Shown piece after piece: positions 1 to 12,900 of a stretch of DNA of 64,000 bases. Both the position numbers and the translations under genes were made by a program. The notes beneath the pieces were generated by a model, which did no database searches, was not told the origin of the DNA, and saw only the letters and a list, made by a program, of their open reading frames with translations. Position 1 is the first letter of the stretch, and every line of letters begins with the position of its first letter. Source of the stretch: Fratercula arctica (taxonomy: Eukaryota > Chordata > Aves > Charadriiformes > Alcidae); contig CANTUZ010000002.1 of NCBI GenBank assembly GCA_947846985.1, positions 58,236,885 through 58,300,884 of the forward strand, in the 5' to 3' direction.

Positions 1-137
1 CCCAAACATTTTGAAGATTGAATATGGTTGTGCCATCCAAGGTAGCCAATCATTGTTATTAATTTCTCACATCAGCACTCACGTATGCCGCAAGCTACTT
101 AGTAGGTGCGACTGCTGCGTGCACAGGAGAGCTGAGC

Positions 138-310
138 GACGTGACATATGTGGGTGAGGTCTTATATAGGCGATTTATGACACGGAACCCCTTTATATCG
201 CGGCGGGCGGACGGAGAGCGCGGGCAGCGGCTCCGCACAGTGGCGCAGTGGGAGGGCGCTGTCTGTGGTGCTGACGCCGCCCTGAGGCTTCCTTAGTGGG
301 CTCCAAAGAA
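138..310 (+). promoter_or_regulatory. CpG-rich patch with TATA-like boxes (possible promoter)
   Basis: I count about 14 CpG dinucleotides between 181 and 300, far more than in the flanks. Upstream are a CCAAT box (46-50), a CRE-half-like GACGTGAC (138-145) and two TATA-like elements, TATATAGG (163-170) and TTTATATC (192-199). The order CCAAT, CRE half, TATA, CpG-rich segment is promoter-like on the plus strand. No transcript start or good splice donor follows clearly. Confidence 0.4.
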
Positions 311-344
311 TGAGGGTCTCTTGCTTTCCTCTTTTTTCTTCCTT

Positions 345-361
345 CCCCCCCCCCCCCCCCC
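345..361. repeat. C17 homopolymer run
   Basis: Seventeen consecutive C, preceded by a T/C-rich stretch from about 320. It is likely length-polymorphic and prone to assembly error. Confidence 0.9.
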
Positions 362-783
362 GCTCCAGGAGACTGATGAAAGGGTTGTATTCAATTGAAA
401 TTGTATTGTTCTAGGACTGAAGTGGATTTGCAATTTGCAATATGCAATTGCATAATGAGGGGAAAAAAAAAAAATTAGTTCAAGCTCCTAAAATGAAATT
501 GCATGGAAGGGATATTTGTATTTCTTTTGTAGGAAAGGTTAATAGATCTAAATGTAAAGTAATGCTTTGTGATGGGAGGCTATCTAATGCTAAACCCACA
601 TTAATTCTAAATAAAAATATCATGATTAATGCATGTGCTCTGAGCACTAGAAGAACTAATAAGAATTAGCTGCTTGTGTTGAAATTTTTTACCGCTGCAA
701 AACACAGATTGATTAATTCAAGGTGGAAAAGTTGCTGCTTTTAAGAATCCTATATGGGAGATATTCCTTTTTTTTTTCCTTAG

Positions 784-905
784 AGAACAGACAGAAAGAC
801 TGGCCAGAAGCAACTACTTCTGAAATATATGAAAATCATTCTTTATACTCTGAGTTACATGACTTTGATCTTGGCCTTGATGAAACAATTGTATATCTGG
901 AATAG
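784..905 (+). other. coding-like ORF after a splice-acceptor-like site; no gene recognised
   Basis: A pyrimidine tract (768-780) and TTAG precede 784. An open frame then encodes about 40 residues, including TTSEIYENHSLYSELHDF, and ends at TAG (903-905). Residue make-up (acidic, aromatic, few Pro or Gly) looks more protein-like than the other chance ORFs nearby. I do not recognise the family. It could be a terminal exon of an unannotated or alternative transcript, or chance. Confidence 0.2.
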
Positions 906-1828
906 TATTCTGTTTACTGTTACAGGGGAAGATCAGCATCCTAGTAAACAAGAGTTTCCTGCTGTTTCCTCATTACCATGGGAAATGAAAATATCTTAAC
1001 ATAATTCTGGTTTTTAGTAAGAGTTGCTCCTCTCTTTAGTGACAAGAGTATTTGTTGAAATCACTGGTAACATGGCTTGCAAGCTCAGTTTCTTAGAATA
1101 GTTTGGAGATGGGCCACTTTTACCCTCAGCTGTTAGCATCACCAGGGAAGAAATCGGGATGAATTTTGATGGATTCAGGCAAGACTAAAGCAAAATGTAT
1201 TTTCTGTAGTAAATTGTTTTTACCCTTAGGCTTCAATTTTCAGTTTCAGTATATGTTGTCTCTTAACTCTAATGGATGATATTTTGCCCTTTTCTTTACT
1301 ATGCAAGAGCAGTATGCTCATATTCTTGTCTCTGCAAATCCAGTCTTTCAAACTTGCAGCACACAGAAGTCCTTATTTCAGCGCACCATATCTAATGAGC
1401 AGCTTGTATCTCATAATGCTTTCAGCTCTTGTCTAGGCACTGAAATGGATAGTGTTCTGAAAACTGATACAATTTTAAAGGTCAGATCCTATAAAACATT
1501 GTGATTCCTAGCCAATAATGTGCCTTCTGGAACTGATTATTTAATCTGGAGTTGCACTGTAGACTGTCCCATCCTTCTGTCTGGGCTGCATCAAGTACTT
1601 GCCAGGTACCATTAAAACAGGAAGAGATTTGAGCGTGTGAGTTTTGCAAGAGGCCTTCTGTAACAAAGGCAGCAGGCGTAGCCGGTTGTTTTTCTCATGC
1701 TGTGGAGCCATATGGTCAGAAAGGTGTTGTCCTTCCAACTTCCTCAGTTACTAGTTTGATCTAGCTGTGTGGAATACAGAGTTCTTGGTGTATGTTGGAA
1801 TAGGGTTGTGTGATGCTCAGAAATTGCA

Positions 1829-2301
1829 GAATCATAGAATGGTAGGGGTTGGAAAGGGCCCTTCAGAGATCATCTAGTCCACCCCCCTGCCAAAGCAGGT
1901 TCACCTGGAGCATCCTGGACAGGAACGCGTCCAGGTAGGTTTTGAATAACTCCAGAGAAGGAGACTCCACAGCCTCTCTGGGCAGCCTGTTCCAGTGCTC
2001 TGTGACACTCAAAGTAAAGAAGTTTTTTTCCTTGTCTTCAGATGGAATTTCCTGTGTTCTAGCTTGTGCCTGTTGTTCCTTGTCCTGTCACTGAAAAGAG
2101 TCTGGCCCCATCCTCTTGACACCTGCCCTTGAGATATTTATAAGTATTGATGAGATCCCCTTTCAGTGTTCTCTTCTCCAGGCTAAACAGACCCAGGTCT
2201 CTCAGCCTTTCCTCATAAGAGAGATCCTCCAGCCCCTCGATCATCTTTGTAGCCCTCTGCTGGACTGAAGTCATGATCAGGTCTTGTTCCATGTCTTTGA
2301 T
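1829..2301 (-). mobile_element. CR1 LINE fragment (3' UTR and ORF2 C-terminus), antisense
   Basis: It begins with GAATCATAGAATGG, the reverse complement of the CR1 tail, and runs through the CR1 3' UTR. On the minus strand it then encodes the end of ORF2: QQRATKMIEGLEDLSYEERL, then LFSLEKRTLKGDLI and YKYLKG. It is 5'-truncated, diverged and no longer able to encode a full protein. Confidence 0.93.
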
Positions 2302-5257
2302 ACTTCTAACTCTTTCTTCCTGTTCATCTATGAATTAATCCTAGCATAGCCTATGAGGCTGTAGCCACAAGAATGATGTTTGGATCAGCTTGCACCATGC
2401 TAACATATAGCATATACCCAGCTGAATGGGAGGTAACGGCCACTAAGTGGGTCATCCCAGAATAGGAGGAGCCATTTCTGTCATATCAGTATGGCAGGTC
2501 ATGCTGTTAAATACCTGCTTTTTTCTTTCTGAATCTACCTATTTGGATCCTTATAACTGTAATACATAATGTAAATTGTATGTAGCATCTCGCTTTTTGT
2601 CTGCTTAAAAAGAAGAGCCTCACCCTCAGTTGCTGATAACTGATAGGGTTTCATTGACTTTGTGATCGATAGCAGACCTGTGCCTCCTACAGAGTCTAGC
2701 TTTGAGCAGATGTCACAAACTCATTCTGAATGTCCCTTCAGCATACAGATAACAATCGCCCTCCCCCTGCCTTCCACAAACACGTCTGTCCGCAGCAGGC
2801 TGCCTTTTTCATTGGTACCTGTAATAAAAATGGACTGTACTCATACTAGAAAGTATTTACTATCTGCAGATGGGGCTATAATTGTTTTTTACTTTATTAT
2901 TAATTTCCAAACCTCCAATAAAAGGACTGGGCATGAATCCACCACTCCCTTGATTGCAAAGAGTAATTAATTGATCAGATCTGTTTTCTTTTTGTTATCC
3001 TGTGGACTGAAAGATAATGATGTGCAATGTGGAGGATATTCCTGCTAGAGATAGTATTTCTGCGAATCCTGCAAAGCATAACTAATGATCTGTAGAGTAC
3101 CATCTGACATTCAGTGAGCAGGCCGCCTGCTCTGTCTTCCCCCACACCATGTGCACATGTATGTACTTGTATTCTGTATTTTATGGTGTGATCAGTCTTT
3201 GGTTAATGTTTTAGTAACTTCTCTTTCTCATCGTTCTTACTAGCAGCAGTAACATTTGCAAGTTCAATCCGTGGCAGGAAGCACGTTTCCTTTTTTAAAG
3301 GAGATCTGAATGAATTTAGAGGCCACAGAAAAGGACGGCTTGCAGTTCGCATTGCAGTCTGTCAAAGAAAACCGGCTACAAGACAGATGCTGATTTATTT
3401 AAAAACAAACAAACAAAAACCCACATCTTGTGTTTTTTCTCTTTCTCAATACTCAAGGAATGTATTCAAGCATCTGGCTAATTCACATACCATTAATTCT
3501 CTAAAGATTACATATGCACACCCAATTAGACCTGCATCATTTCAAAAATGAGTGTATTCCTGTATTTATATTTTATAGCTGTGACAAATTGTTAAAGGAG
3601 GAATTTTATAAGCAAAATGTGCAGAGTCCTTCTAGAAAAGTTGGAAGTATCAGCAGGGCCATACCTAACCTTGGTTGAAAAACCATAAACGTGCTATTTT
3701 TGCTATTAGTGAATGTGTAAGTGGCTTTTTAAAGACATGAACAAATGCTTGTTAGAAAGTTTGAGATGCAGCTTGTCTTTGTACAGAAGCTAGCGGAGCA
3801 GGCACTAACCCTGATGTCTGAGGTCCTTTTGTATTGCAGTAATACAAGTAATCTTCCTTTTTGTGTCTGTTTTGCGAACTACAATGAGTTGCTGCCAGCT
3901 GCAGTTTCTTGAGGGTTTAATAGTCTGAAAAAACTACAAGGACATCATCCTCCAAAGGCTCTATGAGGATGAGAGCCTCATGCTGATGGTGTATGTCCCC
4001 TCTCACGCTTGTGTGGCTCTCCACCAGCTTAACAAAGAGGCAAGTACCACTTGGAAGAATAATTTGGATCTTGGCAAGAGGCAGATGATCATAGCCTGCT
4101 TCAGAGGATGTGTGGGATGGGAAGAACTAATCTGTGCCTTGACTACCCTGTTCATCTCTCTGATAACTGAGTGCTAAAGAGGCTTAGAGGCAATGACATT
4201 CTCATCTTATTCTTAGCAGTGAATTCCTGCGAGGTCTGCTAACCAGCAGTAGAGGTGGTGGTTAGTAGTCACCTGCTTTATGTCAGGATTTACTGGCGTA
4301 AAGTTGCCATGGAGATTGGTAGGAGTTTTAACTGAGCAGGAGCTGTGGTGGTTCACCTTGTATGTGTAAATTAGTTTGACATATCGTGTATTCGACTCAG
4401 CTGTGCTGCTCACATTGAGGTCCACTTGCTTGTTTGCCTGATGCCTGTGTAGAAGAGCTGAACAACTCTCCTATGCAGTATTCATAGCGCTGTGATGTTA
4501 AGGCAGAGCTGGGACTGTTATCTGCTGTTCCAGGGCCCATATAAAAGCAAAGTCTGGCCACCAAAGGTTTTTTAGTGCAGGTATCTAAGCCCTGTAAACT
4601 ACTTACTTGCAAAACTTTCCCAGGCTGGAGCCTTTTTTTGTGACAGCAGTAAGCATATTGGCTGTCTGAAACAGAGATTTGTTAAAAGGCAGAAACAGAA
4701 ATCTTACAGCTTGGGAGATGTGGGAAGGAGGAATCTTCCCAACTCATTTCAGAACTTGTAAAGCAGATTAAAATACTGGGAAGAGGGTGAACAGAATGAG
4801 TGCTGAATATAAATGTCTCCTTTACAGTTGTAAAGGGTATGCAGTCTCCACGTGCTCAGAAGCATTGCTGGGAAAACATCAATTAAAATGCTTGAGTCTG
4901 ATGAAGGCTTTAAGGCTATTGAGGTAAACAGTGACTCATGTTGGTTGAGAAGCAGGAAGGAAAAATACTTAACAGTGTACACACCCCAAGCTGGACTCTG
5001 AAATGAGGCTTCCCGAGGGATCGACCTGCAGGCAGTGGCATTTTAGCCAGGGCCTGCTGGTCTGTAGCCTTCAAAGGCAAAGAGCCAAGGTGGTTTTCAC
5101 TGGCTTGGCGGCAGACCTGCTGGGTCTACAACGCATATATGTTTGCAGAGTGTTACGGAGAGAAACTTGGCATATTTCAAATTTTAGAATAAGAGGAAAT
5201 GGCCAGCTCATGAAAAGGTTCAGAAGGAAGGGTTACAAAGTTGAAAGCTTTGAAGAA

Positions 5258-5290
5258 GGTGGGGGGGGGGGAGGGGGGGGGGGAAGGGGA
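5258..5290. repeat. G-rich tract
   Basis: Runs of G11 and G11 separated by single A bases, followed by AAGGGG. Several G runs of three or more in close spacing meet the simple G-quadruplex pattern on the plus (sense) strand of VOPP1. Confidence 0.85.
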
Positions 5291-6851
5291 GAATAGGGCA
5301 AATGTGGAGATAGATCTTTGAACACCACTTGCTCCAGCAGCAGCTATGAGCCCTCCTGCATATACTGCCTTGACCACAGCTTCGATTTGAGAGGGGAATG
5401 AGGCTTCCGTTGTATTTATCCCAAGGAAAAAGCTCCGGTCCTTTCAACAGAAGCTAAGGCTTGTGCATCTTGAAGACTGGTGTGAGCCTGTTGTATTAGT
5501 GGAAAGGCCTGATCGCACGCATCAAAAGTGTCTTCTCCTCCTCCCCCCGTCTCCTGTATCGCTCTTAACAATTTAATCCATAGCAGTTTGTCTTCACGGG
5601 CTGTAATTGATCTGTCTGTGATTTAGCTCATCAGATGCTCATTAAAGAGCTTGCAGCCTTTCTTATTCATGAGGAGTGAGAGTCGGGGATCTAAAACCAC
5701 TTTGTCTTTGTCTTAACTGGATTCATTTAGTATTCTGGGATTCGGGGAGGCTAATAAACTTATACAAGCTATTATTTAAAGGTGAGCTGCCAAGTGAACA
5801 TGAAGGATGATCCAAGCACCACCGGTGTGCCAAGGGCTCTCCGGCATCGAGTGTCAGGTGTGAGCAGCAGAGGGGATTGTTGCTAAAACCCCAGCAAGAT
5901 ATTCCTCGCTGCTCTGCAGAGGATGTCCCACAACACCCTGGCTGTGTGCGATCGGATAATGCAGCCTGTGGTGGAGCTCCTGGAGCTATGTCTGTAGTGA
6001 AGATGGCATTTTATGCTAGCGATGTCAGTGGGATACGCAGAAATATTTTGTACGTTGTATATAGAGTTCGGGCTTGACATCTGGTTTTCTTTTTTAAGCG
6101 CTGCTATTGTTCTGAGCGGCTGTCTGTACTCTGGCAGTGCTTGTAACGATGTGCGCTTCCCACGTTGCCTGCACACACACGCTGAGAAACGGCCTGTCAC
6201 CATCCTTTAACAAGGATACGCTGGCAATCTGCAAAAGAGAACAATACCCCTGGGCTGCAGAAAGCAGTTTCCTTTCCCCGGTACTTTAATGAACGCTTGA
6301 GATATTTCCAAGCTGTAGGAAGAGGAGATGGGATGGATGGGTTCACCGTTCTGCTCCTTTCTGAGCCTGGCTCTGCATGCCAGAGACTTCCAGAAAGATG
6401 AATAATTCCCTGCAATTATTGAATTTACTGGTAGTCATATGCACAGTGTCATCAAACCGGTTATGCCTTGGAGGTCCCTTAAGTGACTACAACCATGATG
6501 GGCTCTTAAGTTCTCTGTTGGTCTTTTAAAAACAGCAGTTCTGCCAGGGAACACGTGCAGTTGGATCCTGTGCCTGCATCGAATGTACTGACTTTGTTCG
6601 TGAATCGTGGGGAGCTGTGGGGCCCCACAGACCAAGTCCTGCGTGAGGGATGTGAACCCTGGCAGGGCACACTGCCATTCACATCAACTGACTTCCCAGT
6701 TGCTGTGTATATCAAGATTGGGAAATCTTTGGGAATATAAACCTTTACTAATTGCTCAATGTCACAGTATTTATAAATGCTTTATGTGTGTGTTTATGAT
6801 TTTACATTGTCCTACGTAAATATTAATACCATACTTTTCTTTCTTTTGTAG

Positions 6852-6910
6852 TGTACAGAAGCCAAAAAGCATTGCTGGTACTTTGAAGGATTATATCCTA
6901 CATATTATAT
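6852..6910 (+). CDS. VOPP1: VOPP1 coding exon 2 (first visible exon)
   Basis: The acceptor is TTCTTTTGTAG before 6852 and the donor is AT|GTAAGT after 6910. The 59 bp encode CTEAKKHCWYFEGLYPTYY plus two bases of an Ile codon completed in the next exon. This is the start of the luminal Cys-rich region, directly after the signal peptide in known VOPP1. The phase-0 entry matches a first exon ending on a complete codon. Confidence 0.95.
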
Positions 6911-9900
6911 GTAAGTAGTCATCACTTTCCTTTTTTGTGTTCTAGTGCTCAAGAGAGAGTTAGATTCTGTAGGCTCTTAGAGTTTTGTTCTTTTGCTAAT
7001 TATACTTTTTCCATAATTTCTCTGAGACTTTTTCTAATTTAAAAATAAAGATTTCCTTTCCCCCCTTCCCCGTGTCACATCTCTTTCCCTTTCTCCTTAT
7101 TGAAAAAAGCATACAGACTTGTTTCACCACCCAATCCAGGTGACCTTTCTGATTGAAAACAAAATGCAAGATCTTAAACAGCTCTTATTTCAGAACACTG
7201 AAAGGAAACATAAGTAGAGCCATGCAAGGACAGTTCTCCCTTTGTTTTGAGCAAGGGTAGGTAATCAGGCAGAATATCAAGAATGCTTTGAAAGTAAGTT
7301 TGTTCCTGTGCTAATACTGTTGTTTAATTTAGGGAGTTGGGATGATTTGTTATCCATGGCATAACTGTCCTTTTGATGGGTGGCATTTACATTCACATCA
7401 GGCTTGGGTGTGAACCACACGTCAATGACCTGTAGGTGCATGATTGAGGATCTCTCTGAATTGCAGTTTTCTGTTCGAAATTGCTCACAGCAACAACAAG
7501 AAGGTGGAGGAAATGTGTGGGTGGGAGGTATCTTCCCTATGGATTTGGGGGCAGAAAGGAGATAAATGTAGTAAACTGTGTCCCTGGGTTGTATAATTTT
7601 ATAAATGTAATCACTTGTAAAAGTAAGTTTAAAAAAAAAATAATAAAGTGGGGTGGAGGAGTAGGTAGCAGCATTAGGTCATCAGTTTGCTGAGCAAGCT
7701 CTTGCTTGCTGAAAGGTTGGAAATTACTGTAATCCTTATGCTACCCAAAACTTTCCTCCCTTCTCTTCTCCACCTCCACTTCATCTGCCAGAAATGGGAG
7801 AGAAATGCGAGAGACAAAAAGCAGCCAGGAAGCCAGGCGAGAAACAAAGCTCACTGAAAGAATGAAACACTGTATGGTTTAATCATCTGTGATCCTGAAT
7901 ATTAACTGCTTACGAAGTCTTTGTGCCTAGAACTCACTGTCTTTTTTTCAGGTGACTGAAATGTTGAGAATTACTCATAAATGGTTAGCCAGAACAGATG
8001 GGTGAATTTAAATGAGTTCATTTTCTTTGCTTGCTAATAAAAACAGGACTTTGGTTCCACCTACGTTTTGTTTTGCTGCAATGTGGGAAAGAAGCTGGGA
8101 TGTTATGAAATGATGAAAACCCCACTGTACCTTGACATTCAGGAGTGCGTTATTCATCGGCATTCTGCTTACGTTTCTGCCCATGTGTTTTTGCAGCCAA
8201 TGTTTGTCTCCCTTGGGAGACAAAGGAGTAGCTACTTGGATATTGAGTGTTAGCTCAGATTCTTCATACCACAGGTAAATACCTACAAAGTCCTGTGAAA
8301 GCAAGAGGTACAAAGAGGAGGCTCGCTATCTGCAGTAGATCTGATGCACGCGTGGTTGCTGTCTAATTGGTTTCCTTTTGGTGACTAGTTACTGTCATCT
8401 TTGTGTGCTGAAATAGATTATCTTCTAGAAAAGCAGTGTGTTTATTTTCCAGTCTGTGAAAGAGGTTAATTGGAATTGCACTTCACTGAAAGGAAGAGGG
8501 CCTGTGGTGTTGGTGGGTTGTTGATTGGTTTGGGAGATCTTTTAATGTGGAGGGAGAACTGTTGTATATTGACTATGTCAGGTCAATCAGACGACTACTA
8601 CTAGTAGTTGTGTGTGTTTGTGGTAGTTACTGCATCACCCTGTTATCCAAGTAACTGCATAAACGTGTTGCGATTGCCAGTCTCCTGGCCAGTGTGAGGA
8701 AATGGAAAAAGGAAGGGGAAAGGGGTGGGATGCGTGTGCTCAGTGATTATTGCAGTCGTGACGAGTGTCGTGTTCATGCTATTGTTATTGTGATTGAGTT
8801 TTAAGTGGGGAAGAAGAAAGCTAAGGAAAGACAATAAGAATTCGGGGATGGTAAAGCTCAAAGGACAGATGATGTGAGACAACGTGGAAGGGAGGAGAGA
8901 GAGAGGGTATTTGAGTGCATTGGAGCCCAGTATGTTTAAAGGGGGCACACATCAAAACAGTAGGAAGGTTATTGATGTCTACAGTGCTTGGGGTTTCCTA
9001 CTTTGTTACTTGGGCAATTTCCGTTTCTGTTGTCTAGGATCCCCAGCTGCTTTCTACCTGGACTGTCTTTTCACAGCTGTGTGGTGGAGGAGAGACACAA
9101 CACCAATCTCAGTATCTTAGGGTGAAGTCTCATTGCTTCAGCATTTGTTTGATCCTTCACTGAGTTAATTCAACTTGCTAATCCCACAGAAAATTGTTCA
9201 TTTTAGCACATTTGAGTCAGTGTTGAATCAGCTTGGTGTGGTTTTTGGCGAACACTGGTGAAATGGGAGGAAGGGAGTACACTGCATATTGCGGGGGAGG
9301 AGGCATGAATAGGATCTTCTTCATTAGCATATGGTTAGATGTTAAATCATCTAAAGGCATAATATGTAACTTCATCCTGAGAGTGTCTCTTCTGTGCAAA
9401 TCTAGATCTGGGATGTGCTGTAGTGAAATGGGTTTTACTTTACCGTACAATTTCTGGAGCAACAATCTATAAGAAGCGGATATATTTAGTTGAATGAGTT
9501 TGCAATAGCTACCATTCTTTTCTATGACTCGTTTTCTGACAGAAGTTTCTCTTCTACCCAGTTAACATACGTAGTCTGTCCTTTGGTCTTGAGACTATCT
9601 TTGGAGACTTATGAAACCCAACAATGCAATCCATTTTAATGATTTCCCTGTGATTTCAATCCCATGCTGACAGTATGCCACATCTCTTTTGGAGACACTT
9701 TGTATTATAATGAAAAGGTTGGCTCGTCAGCTCAGAAATACCAAGCCCTGTGTCTGTTCAAACATCTAGCGTGGCATGCTTGGACCAAGGCATCCCTGGA
9801 CTGGCATGTCCATATGTTTTATCTCTTCTGGGTAGGCATGTCCTCCTCAAAAGTGCCTGCTTCTCTTTCAATTGCCCAGAGTAATAGAAGTCCAAGGTGG

Positions 9901-12900
9901 ACTGTCACATAAAATGGTTGTTTGCTTTTATTGGAAGTTTAAAGGCAAGATAGCTGAGTTAACCTTTCCTGTAAAGGCTCTACTTCAGCCATCCAAAGAC
10001 AGAGATAAGACTGTCTGCTAAGCAAGAGGAGCATGGGATAAGAAATCAGTGTGCCAAAATAAGTGTACTGGAAATTCAGTTAGACTGAAGGGGGGGAGGG
10101 TATGTGTGAGTTTAAAAAACTTAAGCTCCAAAAGAACAGTCATATCACTGCAAGTTTAGGTTTTTATTCAATCTGTCTTCCAGTGTAATTATTTAAAAAA
10201 GAAAAAGCTGTTAGAAATGTTACTCAAAGCTTTCTTAAAATGTGTTGGTTATGCTTTCTGTATTAACATCTAGGGCAAAGGTTGGAGGTCTCTGTTACAG
10301 AACTAATGATAGATCTCTCTGTCCAAGTAGTTTATGGTATTAGTACCTTCTAAAACTTATTTTTCCAGTGGACATAATTGTTCTGGCCTTCATAGACCAG
10401 CAGTAAGCTTTAGTTTATTTCAAGCATGTTTCTTCCAAATATAATTCAATTTCTTAAGGTTAGACTGAGGAACTGGTAATTTTCCAAACTTTTCTACCTC
10501 TGCTGTGTGAATCTCTTGACTTAAGATAAAGCTTATTTCAGACCAGAAGCCATCATGGAAAGCCTCCCAGGAATTTGAGAGACATACAGAGGTCTTCTAC
10601 TGTTGATAAAGAGAATTTCCAAGACTGCTCTTAACTTAGTTCACTAACCAAACCAACCATTTCTCTGTGTCCTAGTTGCCTGAATGACAAGACCTTGTCA
10701 TTTAAATACTTTTTTCCTGCTTCAGCAAAATGTTTATTTATGTGGCCTGGAAAAATAAATAAACAAATACAAAGTGGGGAAAGGAATTAGTCATTGGAGT
10801 CTGATTCTTACACTTGGAAAAGCAGGGAGCCAAATCATCCCTGACTTAACTTAAAGAATTAGATCATACATCTCCTTGTGTGGACGCACAGAAAGCAATT
10901 CAGAATTAAAGCTGTCTCAACAGACTTGACTCTGAACCTCTACAAGGATCCTCATCCTACTCTCACTTAAATAAACCAGCTCAGTCTTATTCTAGATAGA
11001 TGTACCTAAAGTGCTGGTGGTTGGTGGAAGAGACAGCCAAGATGCTTTTCTTGGCACTAATGTGAATAATGACAGAGTGAATGCATTAGATTGCGAAACC
11101 ACTTCCTCTGTATGCAGATACCAGCAGCACTTCAGATACACTGGTGTGTTTTTTCCACTTCTGAATTGGGAATGAATACTAGATGGAAAGCTTCCTTACA
11201 TTTTGCTGAAGAGGAATAGTTTGCTTGCAATGATTGTGAATGTCCCCCTCATTGCAGGACGAAGTATGTTCCCTGGTATGACTGCCAATCCCATAGGTCT
11301 TTTCTGTTTATTTTTCCTCCTGTTGTTAGCTACCATCACATTGGAGCTTTTAATGAGGTGATAAATTCCAAATGCTAGAACCTGCATGTTTCTAAAACTC
11401 TCCTTTTCAGGCTTTGTGGCGTGTTTGTAATACAGCACAAATGTTTTTGAGTATGAGTGGTAAGCGTGTGGCTGATGTCACTGGGTCAGTGATGTAGTCA
11501 CCCACAGGGAGGGGGTTGGCTGACTTGGAGAAAAGAGTTTTGATGTTATCCAGTATTGAGTTAACATTATTTCAGCTCAACCTTGTTGGATTATTGTGTG
11601 TCGAATTTTTTAATAATGTGATATTCTAAGAGAAGTAGCGAGGAAAAGAGAGTAACTGATTAGAGAATCAGAGAATAACTCAGGTGGGAAGGGTTTTCAG
11701 GAGACCTCCAGTCCAACCTCCTGCTCAGAGCAGGGTCAGCCATGAGGTGAGACCAGTTTGCTCAGTGCTTTAACCAGTTAGGTCTTGGGAGAACTCTAAG
11801 GAAGAAGACAGCACAACCTCTCTGGGCCACATGCTCCATTACTTGGCTGTCCTCATGGTGAATAAGTTTTTCCACATACCTCTTTTTGTTTTGGTTTACA
11901 CCCATTGTTGTCCTCCCACCTTGCACCACTGGGAAGATCCTGGCTCCATCTTCTTAGTAACCTTCTCCTGGGTACTGTCAGGCTGCTCTTGGGTCCCTCT
12001 GAAGCCACTTCTTTCCTAGGCTGGACAAACCCAAGTCCCTCAACCTCTCCTCATAGGGCAAGTACCCTAGCCCCTGAATATCTTGGTGGCCCTTTGCTGA
12101 GCTCACTACAGTTTATCAATTTCATTCTTTTTACTGGGGATGCCAAAACCAAATGTGGTATTTTAGATGGGGTCTAAGCGTGCAGTGAAAGGTGGTAGTT
12201 ACTTCCCTTGTTCCACTGGCTAGGCTTCTGTTGACACGGTCCAGGATGCTGTTGGCCTTTATTGCTGTCATGGCACACTGCTGGCTCATGTTCAGCTTGC
12301 TGTCTTCCATGACCTCTAGGGCCTTTTTAGCAGAGCTTCTCCACAGCCAGCAGGATGTTCATCCTTCCCACAGGCAAGACTTTGCATTTGTTTTTGTTTA
12401 ATTTTGTGAGGTTCCTGTCAGGCCATTTCTCCAACCAGGCTAGATCTTTGAGTGGCAACCCTGCCCTTGAGCTCACTGACTGATCCCCGGTTTGGTGCCA
12501 TCTCCAAACTTGGTGAGAGTACTATATCACCAATTCCAGCACATGCTTGTCAACAGGACAGGTCCAGACCTCTGTGGTACTACCAGCAATTACTTCATAC
12601 TCTCTAGGGAGAGCATGACCCATTCATGGACCACTGTCCTCTGAGCCCCACCATCCAGCCAGCATGGTTTTTTTACCTATCTAGCTGTCTGCCTGTCCAG
12701 GCTGTAACGTCTGAACTTGGGTACAAGAATATTGTGGAAGACAGTGTGGAAAGCCTTGCTGAAGTTGAGGTAAATGACGTCTGCTGCTTTCTGGCTTGTC
12801 CACAGGTACCATCCACTGCCCATGTAGTGATAGAAGCTCTTCTTGCTGCACTTGATTTCCCTTGCAAGTATCAATTGTAGGTGAGGTTTGGCTGTCCTAA

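Larger units (their letters stand above)
1..6851 (+). other. VOPP1 intron 1 (3' part), with low-complexity tracts and one CR1
   Basis: No VOPP1 signal-peptide exon is found here, so this is taken as the downstream part of intron 1. It holds a CpG-rich TATA-containing patch near 130-300, a C17 run, a coding-like ORF with an acceptor-like start at 784-905, an antisense CR1 at 1829-2301 and a G-rich tract at 5258-5290. The remainder is unique sequence with no gene I can support. Confidence 0.6.

Noticed and set aside
442..669. 75-codon ORF starting MQLHNEGKKKKLVQAP
   Set aside because: The Lys run comes from a poly(A) stretch and there is no homology I know or splice signal. Treated as chance.
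1..6851. Search for the VOPP1 signal-peptide exon
   Set aside because: No Met-started Leu-rich stretch with a phase-0 donor was found, so exon 1 is taken to lie left of the window.
12626..12880. 84-codon plus-strand ORF (MDHCPLSP...)
   Set aside because: It is the reverse strand of the CR1 reverse-transcriptase region, so a shadow of the repeat.
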